A program made the translations under genes and the position numbers. A stretch of 6,481 nt of DNA, taken from positions 1 to 6,481 of the forward strand of contig JAUZPW010000085.1 of assembly GCA_030705725.1 (NCBI GenBank), read 5' to 3'. Source of the stretch: Bacillota bacterium (lineage in GTDB: Bacteria > Bacillota > Clostridia > Oscillospirales > Butyricicoccaceae). Positions 1 through 6,354 of the stretch are shown here, piece by piece (position 1 is the first letter of the stretch; the number at the start of each line of letters is the position of its first letter). Under the pieces are notes generated by a model. It had not been told where the DNA came from. It did no database searches and saw only the letters and a list, made by a program, of their open reading frames with translations.

Positions 1-2271
1 GCCCAGCTTCGCCGCGTCCGCTTTGACGCCCGACGCGCACAGCGCGTAAAGCTCCCAGGCCGAAAGCTCGCTCTTCTTCGCGAGCGCCGCCTTGATAAGC
101 TCCAGCTTGTCGGCGCAATCCTGTTTGGTGCCGATTAAGGTCTCGGTTTCCTCTCCGGTTCCCGCGCCGATGTCCGTTCCGCCGTCGTTCGTGTATTTCC
201 AGCAGACGCCGTCCCCGTCCTTAAGCTTCCAGGTTTCAGCGCCGGTCTTTGGGTAAATTCCGTTTACGCCGTACATCCAGCCGCTGTCGGCGCCGTGATC
301 AAACTCGCTCAGCCCGTTAATGGTTTTCACATATCCGCTTTTTACCGTGACCGAAAGCCCCGATTTCTGAAGCACGGAAATCGGCGTGTCGCCCGATGAA
401 AGCTTAATGCTCTTTGAATCCAGTATTTTCTGCCCGTTAAATCCGAGCACCGTCAGCGTCACGCTTCCCGCGTCGGAGCCTTCCCCGCCCGACTCAGAGT
501 AGCTTACGAAGGTGGTAAAATGCTTCGTCCATACGGCCGTGTCGGAGCCGACGTCGATTCTGCCCTCAGTTTTTCCCGTCGAGGCCAGCTTTTCCTCGGC
601 TGAAGTTACGTTGTCCGCGCCGATTACGGAATCTATTCTGACCGGGTTCCCCGAAGCGTCGAGATAAGCCGCCGTTTTCCCCGCTCCTCCCGGGATCAAT
701 AGCCTCACGGGCCGGTCGAAGGTAAGCGTTTTGCCCTGAACACCGGCGGAGATCGTCTTGTCGACGGTTGCTCCGGGTATCGACGCGTTTCCCGCGAGCC
801 GGGGCAAAACGATGCCGCCGTCCCATAAGCCGTCCGAGGAAGTTACTTTTGTGTTTTGAGGTATGAGGAGCGAAAGCCCGCCGTCCGCAACCAAAACGGA
901 TATTTCCGGCAGCGCCGTGCCGGGCTGTACCCTGACTCTGGCGTTTTGCGTCCCCGCCTCCACCGTTATTTCCCGGGGAGTGCCGGACGCCGACCCCGTC
1001 AGATCGGAAACCGTATTGTATTCCGTGCTTTCCAAAAGAAGCTCGAGGCTGTCGCCGTCGCCTGTTTTATAATCGAACGCCTCTCTGCGCCCGTTTACGA
1101 AAAGCTGCCATTCCGTACCCGCCGCCGGAGCTTCCCCGTTTACGCTCTCCACCTTGCCTCCGGCTATCGAGACCGGAACCGCGGCCTTTGCGAACGCCTG
1201 CAAAACCGCGTCCTTTGCCGTAAGCTCGCAGTTTTCTCCGCTTTTGGCGGTCAGCTTGAGGTTTACCAGATTCCCGGCGCGCACCGTCACGGTGCGGTAT
1301 TTATATCCGTCGATATATTTGGAAAGATTCGCGTATGTGCTCTCTCCGTTTATTATGTCGTTCAGCGCGATAAGCGTCTGCCTCGTATAGTAGGCGCTGA
1401 ACGTTGAAACCTTCGCTGTGGGCGTGGCCGTTGACCAGTCGTAGTCGTAAGCGTACCCGTATGTTTTGCCTCCGTCTTCCTCTTTTGTGATAAAGCTTAA
1501 AAGGCCGTCCGTCACGGTATGCCCGTCTTTATTGTAGTCGCTCAGGTTTTCGCCGAGCGCGGAAAGCCCCCATATGGCGCTTGCCGTCGAGCTCGCGTTT
1601 TTCGTTCCCCAGGAGGCGTATGTGCCGTCGCTCTGCTGCGTGTTTTTGAGATAATCCTTCATTTTTTGGATCCGCGTCTGATTCTCTGCCGTTTTCAGCT
1701 CGTCCGAGGCTAAAAACGGTTTAATGGCGACCGCCGCCGCCCCGGTCGTGTCCGCGTCCGTTCCGGCTTCAGCCGTGCCGTTGTAGCTGAACCCGCCGTC
1801 CGGAAGCTGCATCAGTAAAAGATACTGCGCCGCAGCCGGGCCGGGATAGCTCGCCCCTGCGGCGTTTAGCGCCGTCATCGCCCATATCTGCCCGTTCGTG
1901 AGCGCGCTGAACTTTCCGCTTCCGGCGGGGTTTTGCTTTGACAAAAGCAGATCTGTAAGCTCCGTCGGGCGGTAACCCTTCATAAGCTCGCAGATAATCG
2001 CGTTCGCAATATCCGTAGCCGAGCTGCTCGAGTTTACCCGATCCGTGGCCGGCAGACTGAATAACGTAAGATCTGCTCCGGCGGTTTTAAGCGCCGCCAG
2101 CTCCTCCCAGCCTGTAAGCGTCTTATTTTTTTCGGCGTAATAGCATAAAATGCCCGCCCTCGCGCTGCTAGCGTCCGTAAAACTGCCGAGCGTTCCCTCG
2201 GCGAAAGCCGTGCCGGTAAAAGATAAAACCAGGCAAACGGCTAAAAACAGCGATAAAATTCTCTTTTTCAA
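1..2271 (-). CDS. Secreted transcobalamin/intrinsic factor-like surface protein with DUF4430 domains (C-terminus outside window)
   Basis: This partial gene gives 757 stop-free codons from a TTG start and is still open at the left edge. Residues 1-24 are a signal peptide (MKKR, a hydrophobic stretch, then AFA before E25). Residues about 30-318 are a helical repeat domain of prenyltransferase/alpha6-alpha6 type, with QLPDGGF at 155-161, QQSDGTY at 212-218 and A/L-rich helices between. Residues about 325-410 look like a divergent DUF4430 domain (WQLFVNG at 388-394, then GDGDSL). Residues about 450-592 are a beta-rich region ending WTKHF (581-585). Residues 604-693 are a clear DUF4430 domain (GDT at 627, ING, GWMYGVNG at 664-671, KDGDGVCWKY). 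From about 710 a new helical repeat seems to begin: W739 lies in a segment resembling that around W55. Helical barrel plus DUF4430-like domain is the architecture of animal intrinsic factor and transcobalamin. With the cobalamin riboswitch upstream, a role in extracellular B12 (or corrinoid) binding is inferred, not proven. Any wall or membrane anchor would lie outside the window. Confidence 0.88.
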   Translation of the reverse strand, partial: MKKRILSLFLAVCLVLSFTGTAFAEGTLGSFTDASSARAGILCYYAEKNKTLTGWEELAALKTAGADLTLFSLPATDRVNSSSSATDIANAIICELMKGYRPTELTDLLLSKQNPAGSGKFSALTNGQIWAMTALNAAGASYPGPAAAQYLLLMQLPDGGFSYNGTAEAGTDADTTGAAAVAIKPFLASDELKTAENQTRIQKMKDYLKNTQQSDGTYASWGTKNASSTASAIWGLSALGENLSDYNKDGHTVTDGLLSFITKEEDGGKTYGYAYDYDWSTATPTAKVSTFSAYYTRQTLIALNDIINGESTYANLSKYIDGYKYRTVTVRAGNLVNLKLTAKSGENCELTAKDAVLQAFAKAAVPVSIAGGKVESVNGEAPAAGTEWQLFVNGRREAFDYKTGDGDSLELLLESTEYNTVSDLTGSASGTPREITVEAGTQNARVRVQPGTALPEISVLVADGGLSLLIPQNTKVTSSDGLWDGGIVLPRLAGNASIPGATVDKTISAGVQGKTLTFDRPVRLLIPGGAGKTAAYLDASGNPVRIDSVIGADNVTSAEEKLASTGKTEGRIDVGSDTAVWTKHFTTFVSYSESGGEGSDAGSVTLTVLGFNGQKILDSKSIKLSSGDTPISVLQKSGLSVTVKSGYVKTINGLSEFDHGADSGWMYGVNGIYPKTGAETWKLKDGDGVCWKYTNDGGTDIGAGTGEETETLIGTKQDCADKLELIKAALAKKSELSAWELYALCASGVKADAAKLG

Positions 2272-2278
2272 CTTTTGT

Positions 2279-2284
2279 CCTCCT
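2279..2284 (-). promoter_or_regulatory. Ribosome binding site that fixes the TTG start
   Basis: AGGAGG lies 7 bases before the TTG at 2271-2269. An in-frame ATG at 2295-2293 would add eight residues (MQKQGGQK), but it directly follows the terminator U-tract, has no Shine-Dalgarno sequence, and would put this AGGAGG inside the coding region. The TTG is therefore the preferred start, and it also gives a standard MKKR signal-peptide N-terminus. Confidence 0.85.
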
Positions 2285-2295
2285 TGTTTTTGCAT

Positions 2296-2326
2296 AAAAA
2301 AATGCTTTTACCAAAGGTAAAAGCAT
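2296..2326 (-). terminator. Intrinsic terminator of the cobalamin riboswitch
   Basis: Reading the minus strand, ATGCTTTTACC, a TTT loop and GGTAAAAGCAT form a perfect 11-bp stem with a 3-base loop, followed immediately by a run of T. It sits between the B12 aptamer and the ribosome binding site of the surface-protein gene. This is the position expected for a terminator that stops transcription when the ligand is bound. The stem is AT-rich but has no mismatch. Confidence 0.85.
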
Positions 2327-2355
2327 ACTTTATCGATATTCCTGCTCACCCCTAG
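2311..2355 (-). promoter_or_regulatory. Candidate antiterminator helix of the riboswitch
   Basis: On the minus strand, CTAGGGGTGAGCA (2355-2343) can pair with TGCTTTTACCTTTGG (2325-2311). This gives about 13 pairs including several G-U, with a two-base bulge at 2319-2320. The second segment contains the whole loop and most of the 5' arm of the terminator, so this helix and the terminator exclude each other. A small hairpin, TACTC-TATCA-GAGTA (2372-2358), precedes it and overlaps the 3' strand of aptamer helix P1. The pairing was found by eye; no folding energy was calculated. Confidence 0.5.
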
Positions 2356-2367
2356 AATACTCTGATA

Positions 2368-2531
2368 GAGTACGGCAGGTCTCCTGACTTATGACTCATC
2401 CCAAAAAACGCCTTCCCATGCGTAAGCACAGTGGCATAGTGTTTCCCGGTCATCAATTACAGTAGAGGTAGCTGTGAAGGATTCGCACCTTCTTCTCTTT
2501 TAAGGGCCGAAACGGCCCACCGTAAACTCCG
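2368..2531 (-). promoter_or_regulatory. Cobalamin (vitamin B12) riboswitch aptamer
   Basis: The minus strand carries the family's conserved blocks in the right order. These are AAAAGAGAAGAAGGTGCGAA and following TCC (the GGTGCGAATCC block is at 2489-2479), ACTGTAA (2463-2457), GCCACTG (2435-2429), GGGAAGGCG (2417-2409), and the diagnostic B12 box GTCAGGAGACCTGCC (2388-2374). TACGG (2524-2520) and CCGTA (2375-2371) can close helix P1. Known members bind adenosylcobalamin or related corrinoids and switch off B12 uptake or synthesis genes. The terminator just downstream indicates transcriptional control. I did not assign the subclass (adenosyl versus aquo/methyl selective). Confidence 0.96.
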
Positions 2532-2548
2532 ATATTTAATTTTTTACC

Positions 2549-2577
2549 ATAATATCACAAAGCCGGAAATTTTGCAA
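2549..2577 (-). promoter_or_regulatory. Sigma-A-type promoter of the riboswitch leader
   Basis: On the minus strand, TTGCAA (2577-2572), a 17-base spacer and TATTAT (2554-2549) fit the vegetative consensus well. Transcription would start near 2542, a few bases before the aptamer, giving a leader of roughly 270 bases. The -35 box begins only 9 bases after the xth stop codon. Confidence 0.7.
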
Positions 2578-2586
2578 TTGAGAATT

Positions 2587-3339
2587 TCAGGAAAGCACAA
2601 GCCCCACCGGGCAGTGGTCGCTTCCCGTTACCTCGAAATAAATCTCGCTGTTTATGACCCTGTCCCGGATTCTGTCCGAAACGAGGAAATAATCGATGCG
2701 CCATCCCGCGTTGTTCGCGCGCGCGTTAAACATGTAGGACCACCAGGTATACGCCCCCGCGAGGTCGGGATGCTGATAGCGGAACGTGTCTGTAAACCCG
2801 GCTTTCAGAAGTTCCGTAAATTTTCCGCGCTCCTGCGGCGTAAACCCGGCGTTCTCAGCGTTAGACTTGGGGTTTTTAAGGTCGATTTCCCTGTGCGCCA
2901 CATTGAGATCCCCGCAGATAACCACGGGCTTTTCGGAATCGAGCTTTTTTAGATAGCCTAAAAACGCGCCCTCCCACTCCATCCGGTAGTCGAGCCTCGT
3001 GAGCCCCCTTTGGGAATTGGGCGTATAAACGTTCACAAAATAAAAATCCTCGTACTCGAGCGTTATCGCGCGGCCTTCCCGGTCGTGTTCCTCGATGCCT
3101 AAGCCGTAACGAACCGATACGGGAGTTTTTTTCGTAAAAACCGCCGTCCCGGAATATCCCTTTTTTTCGGCGCTGTTAAAGTAGGCCTCATATCCCGGGA
3201 ATTCCGTTTCGAGCTGATGCTCCTGCATTTTCGTCTCCTGCACCGCGAAAATATCGGCGTCGATAAAGCCGAAAAACTCAAAAAACCCTTTGTTGAGGCA
3301 TGCCCTCAGCCCGTTTACATTCCAGGACAGCAGCTTCAT
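2587..3339 (-). CDS. xth: Exodeoxyribonuclease III / AP endonuclease (ExoA/XthA family)
   Basis: This gene encodes a 250-residue single-domain enzyme, full length for the family. It cleaves DNA 5' to abasic sites in base-excision repair and may trim 3' ends of duplex DNA. The exonuclease-endonuclease-phosphatase active site is complete: N7 (WNVNG), metal-binding E35 (VQETK), Y105 (VYTPN), D144 and N146 (GDLNV), D216 in WRIDYF, and the catalytic pair D241-H242 in GSDHCPV. The YTWW motif near 197-200 is typical of the family. The ATG lies 18 bases after the nfnB stop, with only a weak GGGGG about 11 bases upstream, so it is probably co-transcribed with nfnAB and may depend on translational coupling. 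A linked function with NfnAB is not evident. No terminator hairpin is seen after the stop. Confidence 0.96.
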   Translation of the reverse strand: MKLLSWNVNGLRACLNKGFFEFFGFIDADIFAVQETKMQEHQLETEFPGYEAYFNSAEKKGYSGTAVFTKKTPVSVRYGLGIEEHDREGRAITLEYEDFYFVNVYTPNSQRGLTRLDYRMEWEGAFLGYLKKLDSEKPVVICGDLNVAHREIDLKNPKSNAENAGFTPQERGKFTELLKAGFTDTFRYQHPDLAGAYTWWSYMFNARANNAGWRIDYFLVSDRIRDRVINSEIYFEVTGSDHCPVGLVLS

Positions 3340-3357
3340 GTGTGTAATAGCCCCCGC

Positions 3358-4755
3358 TTACTCCGCTTTATTCATAATAGCCTTGTCGATGGCCTCGGCC
3401 GCCTTTTTCCCCGCGCCCATGGCGAGAATTACGGTCGCGGCTCCCGTTACGGCGTCGCCTCCCGCGTAGACCCTGTCCTTAGAGGTTTTTCCCGTGTCCT
3501 CGCAGGCCACGATGCAGCCGTGCTTGTTCGTTTCAAGGCCCTTGGTAGTGTCCTTTATAATCGGGTTCGGCGACGTGCCGATAGCCATGATCACGGCGTC
3601 GACGTCGATCACGAAATTGCTCCCCTGCTTTTCAACCGGGCGGCGGCGTCCCGACGCGTCGGGCTCGCCGAGCTCCATTCTGACGCATTCGATGCCCTCG
3701 ACCCAGCCGTCCTTGTTTCCGAGGATTCTGACCGGGTTGCAGAGAAGGTTGAAATTGATGCCCTCTTCCTTGGCGTGGTGGATTTCCTCGGCACGCGCCG
3801 GCATCTCCTCCTCGCTTCTGCGGTACACGATGTAAACCTCGGCTCCCAGGCGCTTCGCGGTGCGCGCGGCGTCCATCGCCACGTTTCCGCCGCCCACGAC
3901 CGCCACCTTTTTAGCCTCGAAAATAGGCGTGTCGTAGTTCGGATCGAACGCTTTCATAAGGTTGTTTCTCGTAAGATATTCGTTCGCGGAGAAAACGCCG
4001 TTTAGGCTTTCCCCTTCGATATTCAAAAATGCCGGAAGCCCTGCGCCGGTTCCGACGAACACGGCCTCAAAGCCGCTTTCAAGAAGCTCGTCGACCTGTA
4101 CGGCTCTGCCTGCCACAACGTTTAGCTCCATTTTAACCCCGGCTTTAATAAGCTTGTCTATTTCCTTCTGCACGATAGCCTTCGGGAGCCTGAATTCGGG
4201 AATTCCGTAAATCAGCACGCCTCCGGCTTTGTGGAACGCCTCAAAAACGGTGACGTCGTAGCCCTTTCTGGCAAGATCTCCCGCGCAGGTAAGGCCAGCA
4301 GGCCCCGCGCCGATAACCGCAACCTTGTGTCCGTTCGGCTTCGCCTTTTCGCCGCTGTCCTCAGCTTTTTTCATGCTGTAGTCCGCGCAGAATCTCTCGA
4401 GCCTTCCTATAGCGACCGGCTCGCCCTTAATGCCGCGCACGCATTTGCCTTCGCACTGCGATTCCTGCGGGCATACCCTGCCGCAAACGGCGGGCAAAGA
4501 GTTGGTTTCAGTTATTTTCTTATATGCTTCGCTATATTTGCCTTCCGCAACAAGGGTTATAAAATCGGGGATCTGCACGTTTACGGGGCAGCCCGAAACG
4601 CATGGGCGGTTCTTGCACCCCAGGCAGCGCGCCGCCTCGTTTAAGGCCATTTCCTCGGTATATCCAAGGGCGACCTCGCTGAAATTTTTATTTCTGACAT
4701 CCGGTTTTTGTTCCGGCATAGGCGTTTTCTTAGGCGCCATGTTCTTATTTGCCAC
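3358..4755 (-). CDS. nfnB: NADH-dependent reduced ferredoxin:NADP+ oxidoreductase, large subunit NfnB (GltD-like)
   Basis: This gene encodes 465 residues, the usual length of the large Nfn subunit. N-terminal cysteines C44, C47, C52, C56 and C91, C95, C101, C105 match the two [4Fe-4S] clusters of this family. VIGAGPAG (147-154) is the first dinucleotide-binding motif for FAD. VVGGGNVAMDAA (286-297) is the second, for NADP(H). The AGGD block (431-434) followed by TGAATVILAMGAGK is the conserved C-terminal FAD contact. In characterised complexes this subunit carries the bifurcating FAD and couples NADPH to ferredoxin and, through NfnA, to NAD. The start is GTG, 8 bases after a GGAGGG. On sequence alone it could be called the small subunit of glutamate synthase, but no large GltB is present and the adjacent NfnA partner decides the call. 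Confidence 0.93.
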   Translation of the reverse strand: MANKNMAPKKTPMPEQKPDVRNKNFSEVALGYTEEMALNEAARCLGCKNRPCVSGCPVNVQIPDFITLVAEGKYSEAYKKITETNSLPAVCGRVCPQESQCEGKCVRGIKGEPVAIGRLERFCADYSMKKAEDSGEKAKPNGHKVAVIGAGPAGLTCAGDLARKGYDVTVFEAFHKAGGVLIYGIPEFRLPKAIVQKEIDKLIKAGVKMELNVVAGRAVQVDELLESGFEAVFVGTGAGLPAFLNIEGESLNGVFSANEYLTRNNLMKAFDPNYDTPIFEAKKVAVVGGGNVAMDAARTAKRLGAEVYIVYRRSEEEMPARAEEIHHAKEEGINFNLLCNPVRILGNKDGWVEGIECVRMELGEPDASGRRRPVEKQGSNFVIDVDAVIMAIGTSPNPIIKDTTKGLETNKHGCIVACEDTGKTSKDRVYAGGDAVTGAATVILAMGAGKKAAEAIDKAIMNKAE

Positions 4756-5593
4756 TGTTCATACCCTCCAGCCTGCATTTATGCTTTTCCATCGCTTCGC
4801 GCTCCTTGGAAGAATACATCCTGGAGCGGCGGATAGCCTCGTCGAAATCCACGAGATGTCCGTCAAAGTCCGGGCCGTCCACGCAGGCGAACTTGGTTTT
4901 GCCGTCTACCGTCAGCCTGCATCCCCCGCACATGCCCGTGCCGTCTATCATGATGGGGTTCATGCTGACAATCGTCTTTACGTTGTATTTTTTCGTAAGC
5001 TGGCATACAAACTTCATCATGATAAGCGGGCCGATTGCAATGACCGTGTCGAAAACTTCTCCGGCCTTTAAGAGCTCCTCGAGCTTGTTTGTGACAAGTC
5101 CGTGCTCGCCGTAGCTTCCGTCGTCGCTCATAATATAGAGCTTGTTGGACGCTTTTTTCATCTCATCCTCGAGAATAACGAAATCTTTGCTTCTGAAGCC
5201 CGCGATCATAGTAACGTCGGCGCCTTTGTCAAAAAGGGCCTTTGCCTGCGGGTAAGCGATGGCGCAGCCGAGCCCTCCGCCTATAACGGCGGCCTTTTTG
5301 ATCCCTTCGGTGTGCGAAGGGGTTCCGAGCGGCCCGACGAAATCCAGAATAGCCTCGCCTTCCTTGAGCTCCGACAAAATCTGCGTCGTCTTTCCGACTA
5401 TCTGGTATATGATCCTAACGGTGCCCTTTTCCCTGTCGTACCCGGCAACCGTCAGCGGAATGCGTTCCCCTTGTTCGTTGACCCTCAGTATAATAAACTG
5501 GCCGGGCAGGCATTTTTTCGCAACCAGCGGAGCCTCGACTTCCATAAGGACGACGTTTTCCGTAAGCTGCTCTCTCTTAACTACTTTGTACAT
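4745..5593 (-). CDS. nfnA: NADH-dependent reduced ferredoxin:NADP+ oxidoreductase, small subunit NfnA
   Basis: This gene encodes 282 residues with ferredoxin-NADP+ reductase-type architecture. The N-terminal FAD-binding barrel has RIPLT (44-48), and VGPLG (86-90) follows. The NAD-binding domain opens with GGGLGCA (105-111). The C-terminal cluster motif is MCGGCR with C222 and C225, then C237 in ACVDGPDFDGH, for a [2Fe-2S] cluster. D218 just upstream is a candidate fourth ligand, since an Asp ligand is known in Nfn structures. Related proteins include PyrK (dihydroorotate dehydrogenase electron transfer subunit) and the so-called sulfide dehydrogenase subunit, but the overlap with nfnB makes NfnA the best call. 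The 3' end overlaps nfnB by 11 bases. GGAGG lies 7 bases before the ATG. It is the first gene of the cluster. Confidence 0.93.
   Translation of the reverse strand: MYKVVKREQLTENVVLMEVEAPLVAKKCLPGQFIILRVNEQGERIPLTVAGYDREKGTVRIIYQIVGKTTQILSELKEGEAILDFVGPLGTPSHTEGIKKAAVIGGGLGCAIAYPQAKALFDKGADVTMIAGFRSKDFVILEDEMKKASNKLYIMSDDGSYGEHGLVTNKLEELLKAGEVFDTVIAIGPLIMMKFVCQLTKKYNVKTIVSMNPIMIDGTGMCGGCRLTVDGKTKFACVDGPDFDGHLVDFDEAIRRSRMYSSKEREAMEKHKCRLEGMNSGK
4764..4769 (-). promoter_or_regulatory. Internal ribosome binding site selecting the nfnB GTG start
   Basis: GGAGGG within the last codons of nfnA lies 8 bases before the GTG at 4755-4753. The next in-frame ATG (4740-4738, residue 6) has no comparable site. 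With the 11-base overlap this suggests translational coupling, which would give equal amounts of the two subunits. Confidence 0.7.
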
Positions 5594-5621
5594 TCATATT
5601 CCTCCGAATTAGTCTGCTGTC

Positions 5622-5643
5622 TTTTAATATTATCGTATTAAAA
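5622..5643. repeat. AT-rich inverted repeat in the nfnA promoter (possible operator)
   Basis: TTTTAATA (5622-5629), a six-base spacer and TATTAAAA (5636-5643) form a perfect 8-bp inverted repeat. It covers the predicted -10 box of the nfnA promoter, which is where a repressor would act. It does not match the Rex consensus (TTGTGAA...TTCACAA) that often controls redox genes. It may simply be AT-rich promoter DNA. Confidence 0.4.
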
Positions 5644-5657
5644 CCCAAAATTAGCAA
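5629..5657 (-). promoter_or_regulatory. Candidate promoter for nfnA-nfnB-xth
   Basis: On the minus strand, TTGCTA (5657-5652), a 17-base spacer and GATAAT (5634-5629) give a reasonable sigma-A-type promoter. The start would fall about 30 bases before the nfnA ATG, leaving room for its GGAGG at 5605-5601. Confidence 0.55.
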
Positions 5658-5694
5658 GACAAACTTCATGGTATTTTTACTTCCTGCGCGTATA

Positions 5695-5723
5695 TTGACT
5701 TTAAGGCCGCTTTGACGTAGAAT
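5695..5723 (+). promoter_or_regulatory. Candidate promoter for the lipoprotein gene
   Basis: TTGACT (5695-5700), a 17-base spacer and TAGAAT (5718-5723) fit the vegetative consensus well. The start would fall near 5730, just ahead of the GGAGG at 5742-5746. A perfect TATAAT at 5730-5735 lacks a -35 box at proper spacing. Confidence 0.6.
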
Positions 5724-5757
5724 TCCTATTATAATAGAACCGGAGGTTAAAATTATA

Positions 5758-6333
5758 ATGAAACGCAAGCTAACCGCCCTTATATCCCTGGTGCTTTTAA
5801 TATGTTTTCTCGCGGCATGCTCCAATCCCGTGGCTCCGGACCCTTCAAAGAAAACGACTGACGGGACCAAAAGCGGCGCCGGGAACGAAACTACTCAGAA
5901 AGATACAGGCAAAGCCGATACAAAGGATATTTCCGGTTTCAACGACGACGGCACCTATGCCAAAGACTTAAACGTATACGATTCTTTCGATTACGATATC
6001 ACAGAGGATAAGGTTCCGGACAAAATTGTGCTCTATACCGCCGCAAAAAAAGATCAAAACGGCCAGTGGGCGTTCGACGACGGGCAGGAATGGGCGCTTG
6101 TGGCCGTTGTCGGCGCAAGGTCTTACGCGCTCTTCGACCGCAGGTATGTGCAAAACGGAAGCGTAAGCTATCAGGTCTTTAAGTCGGAAGGCGGCGCCGC
6201 TCATGTTCTCGTAACCTGCCGCGAGGGTTCCGGCATAAAAGTAAGCGACTTTGTTTACGCCGCGAAAGGAAACGCGTTTACCGAAACAGTCGTTTACTCG
6301 TCAGGCACAATCAACCTGGTTCACAACGCGTAA
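5758..6333 (+). CDS. Small lipoprotein of unknown function
   Basis: This gene encodes 191 residues. The N-terminus is a lipoprotein signal peptide: MKRK, a hydrophobic core, and lipobox LAAC with the lipidated cysteine at C21. Residues 22 to about 60 are a polar linker rich in T, K, D, G and S, as expected for a membrane-tethered spacer. The remaining 130 residues form a compact, probably beta-rich domain. Residues 80-92 (DITEDKVPDKIVL) resemble the Asp-rich calcium loop of FG-GAP/VCBS-type repeats, with D80, T82, D84 and D88 spaced as in D-x-D-x-D-x3-D. This is a resemblance only, and I do not recognise the family. GGAGG lies 11 bases before the ATG, slightly far. The gene is monocistronic: divergent from nfnA and closed by a strong terminator. 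Confidence 0.88.
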   Translation: MKRKLTALISLVLLICFLAACSNPVAPDPSKKTTDGTKSGAGNETTQKDTGKADTKDISGFNDDGTYAKDLNVYDSFDYDITEDKVPDKIVLYTAAKKDQNGQWAFDDGQEWALVAVVGARSYALFDRRYVQNGSVSYQVFKSEGGAAHVLVTCREGSGIKVSDFVYAAKGNAFTETVVYSSGTINLVHNA

Positions 6334-6354
6334 AAAAAGTATAATAACTGCGGC

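Noticed and set aside
566..1407. Shorter open frames on both strands within the left region, suggesting several small genes
   Set aside because: They overlap a single stop-free minus-strand frame running from 2271 to the window edge with signal peptide and domain motifs; the shorter frames have no motifs or ribosome binding sites.
3217..4005. Long open frame on the plus strand opposite nfnB and xth
   Set aside because: It lies antisense to two genes with intact active-site and cofactor motifs, has no ribosome binding site, and its composition is that of a reverse-strand shadow (rich in R, H, V and A, without recognisable motifs).
3358..4755. Glutamate synthase small subunit (GltD) as the function of the large Nfn subunit
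   Set aside because: The sequence is GltD-like, but no GltB is adjacent and it overlaps an NfnA-type subunit with a [2Fe-2S] motif, which is the diagnostic NfnAB arrangement.
5730..5735. Perfect TATAAT upstream of the lipoprotein gene as the -10 box
   Set aside because: The nearest TTGAC-like boxes give spacers of about 12 or 29 bases. The TTGACT-17-TAGAAT pair just upstream has proper geometry.
5739..5757. Possible Rex or other known redox-regulator site near the divergent promoters
   Set aside because: I saw no TTGTGAA/TTCACAA-type palindrome in 5594-5757; the only inverted repeat found is the AT-rich one at 5622-5643.
5577..5870. Minus-strand open frame of 97 codons spanning the divergent intergenic region
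   Set aside because: It covers both predicted promoters, the palindrome and the start of the lipoprotein gene, and its translation shows no coherent domain.
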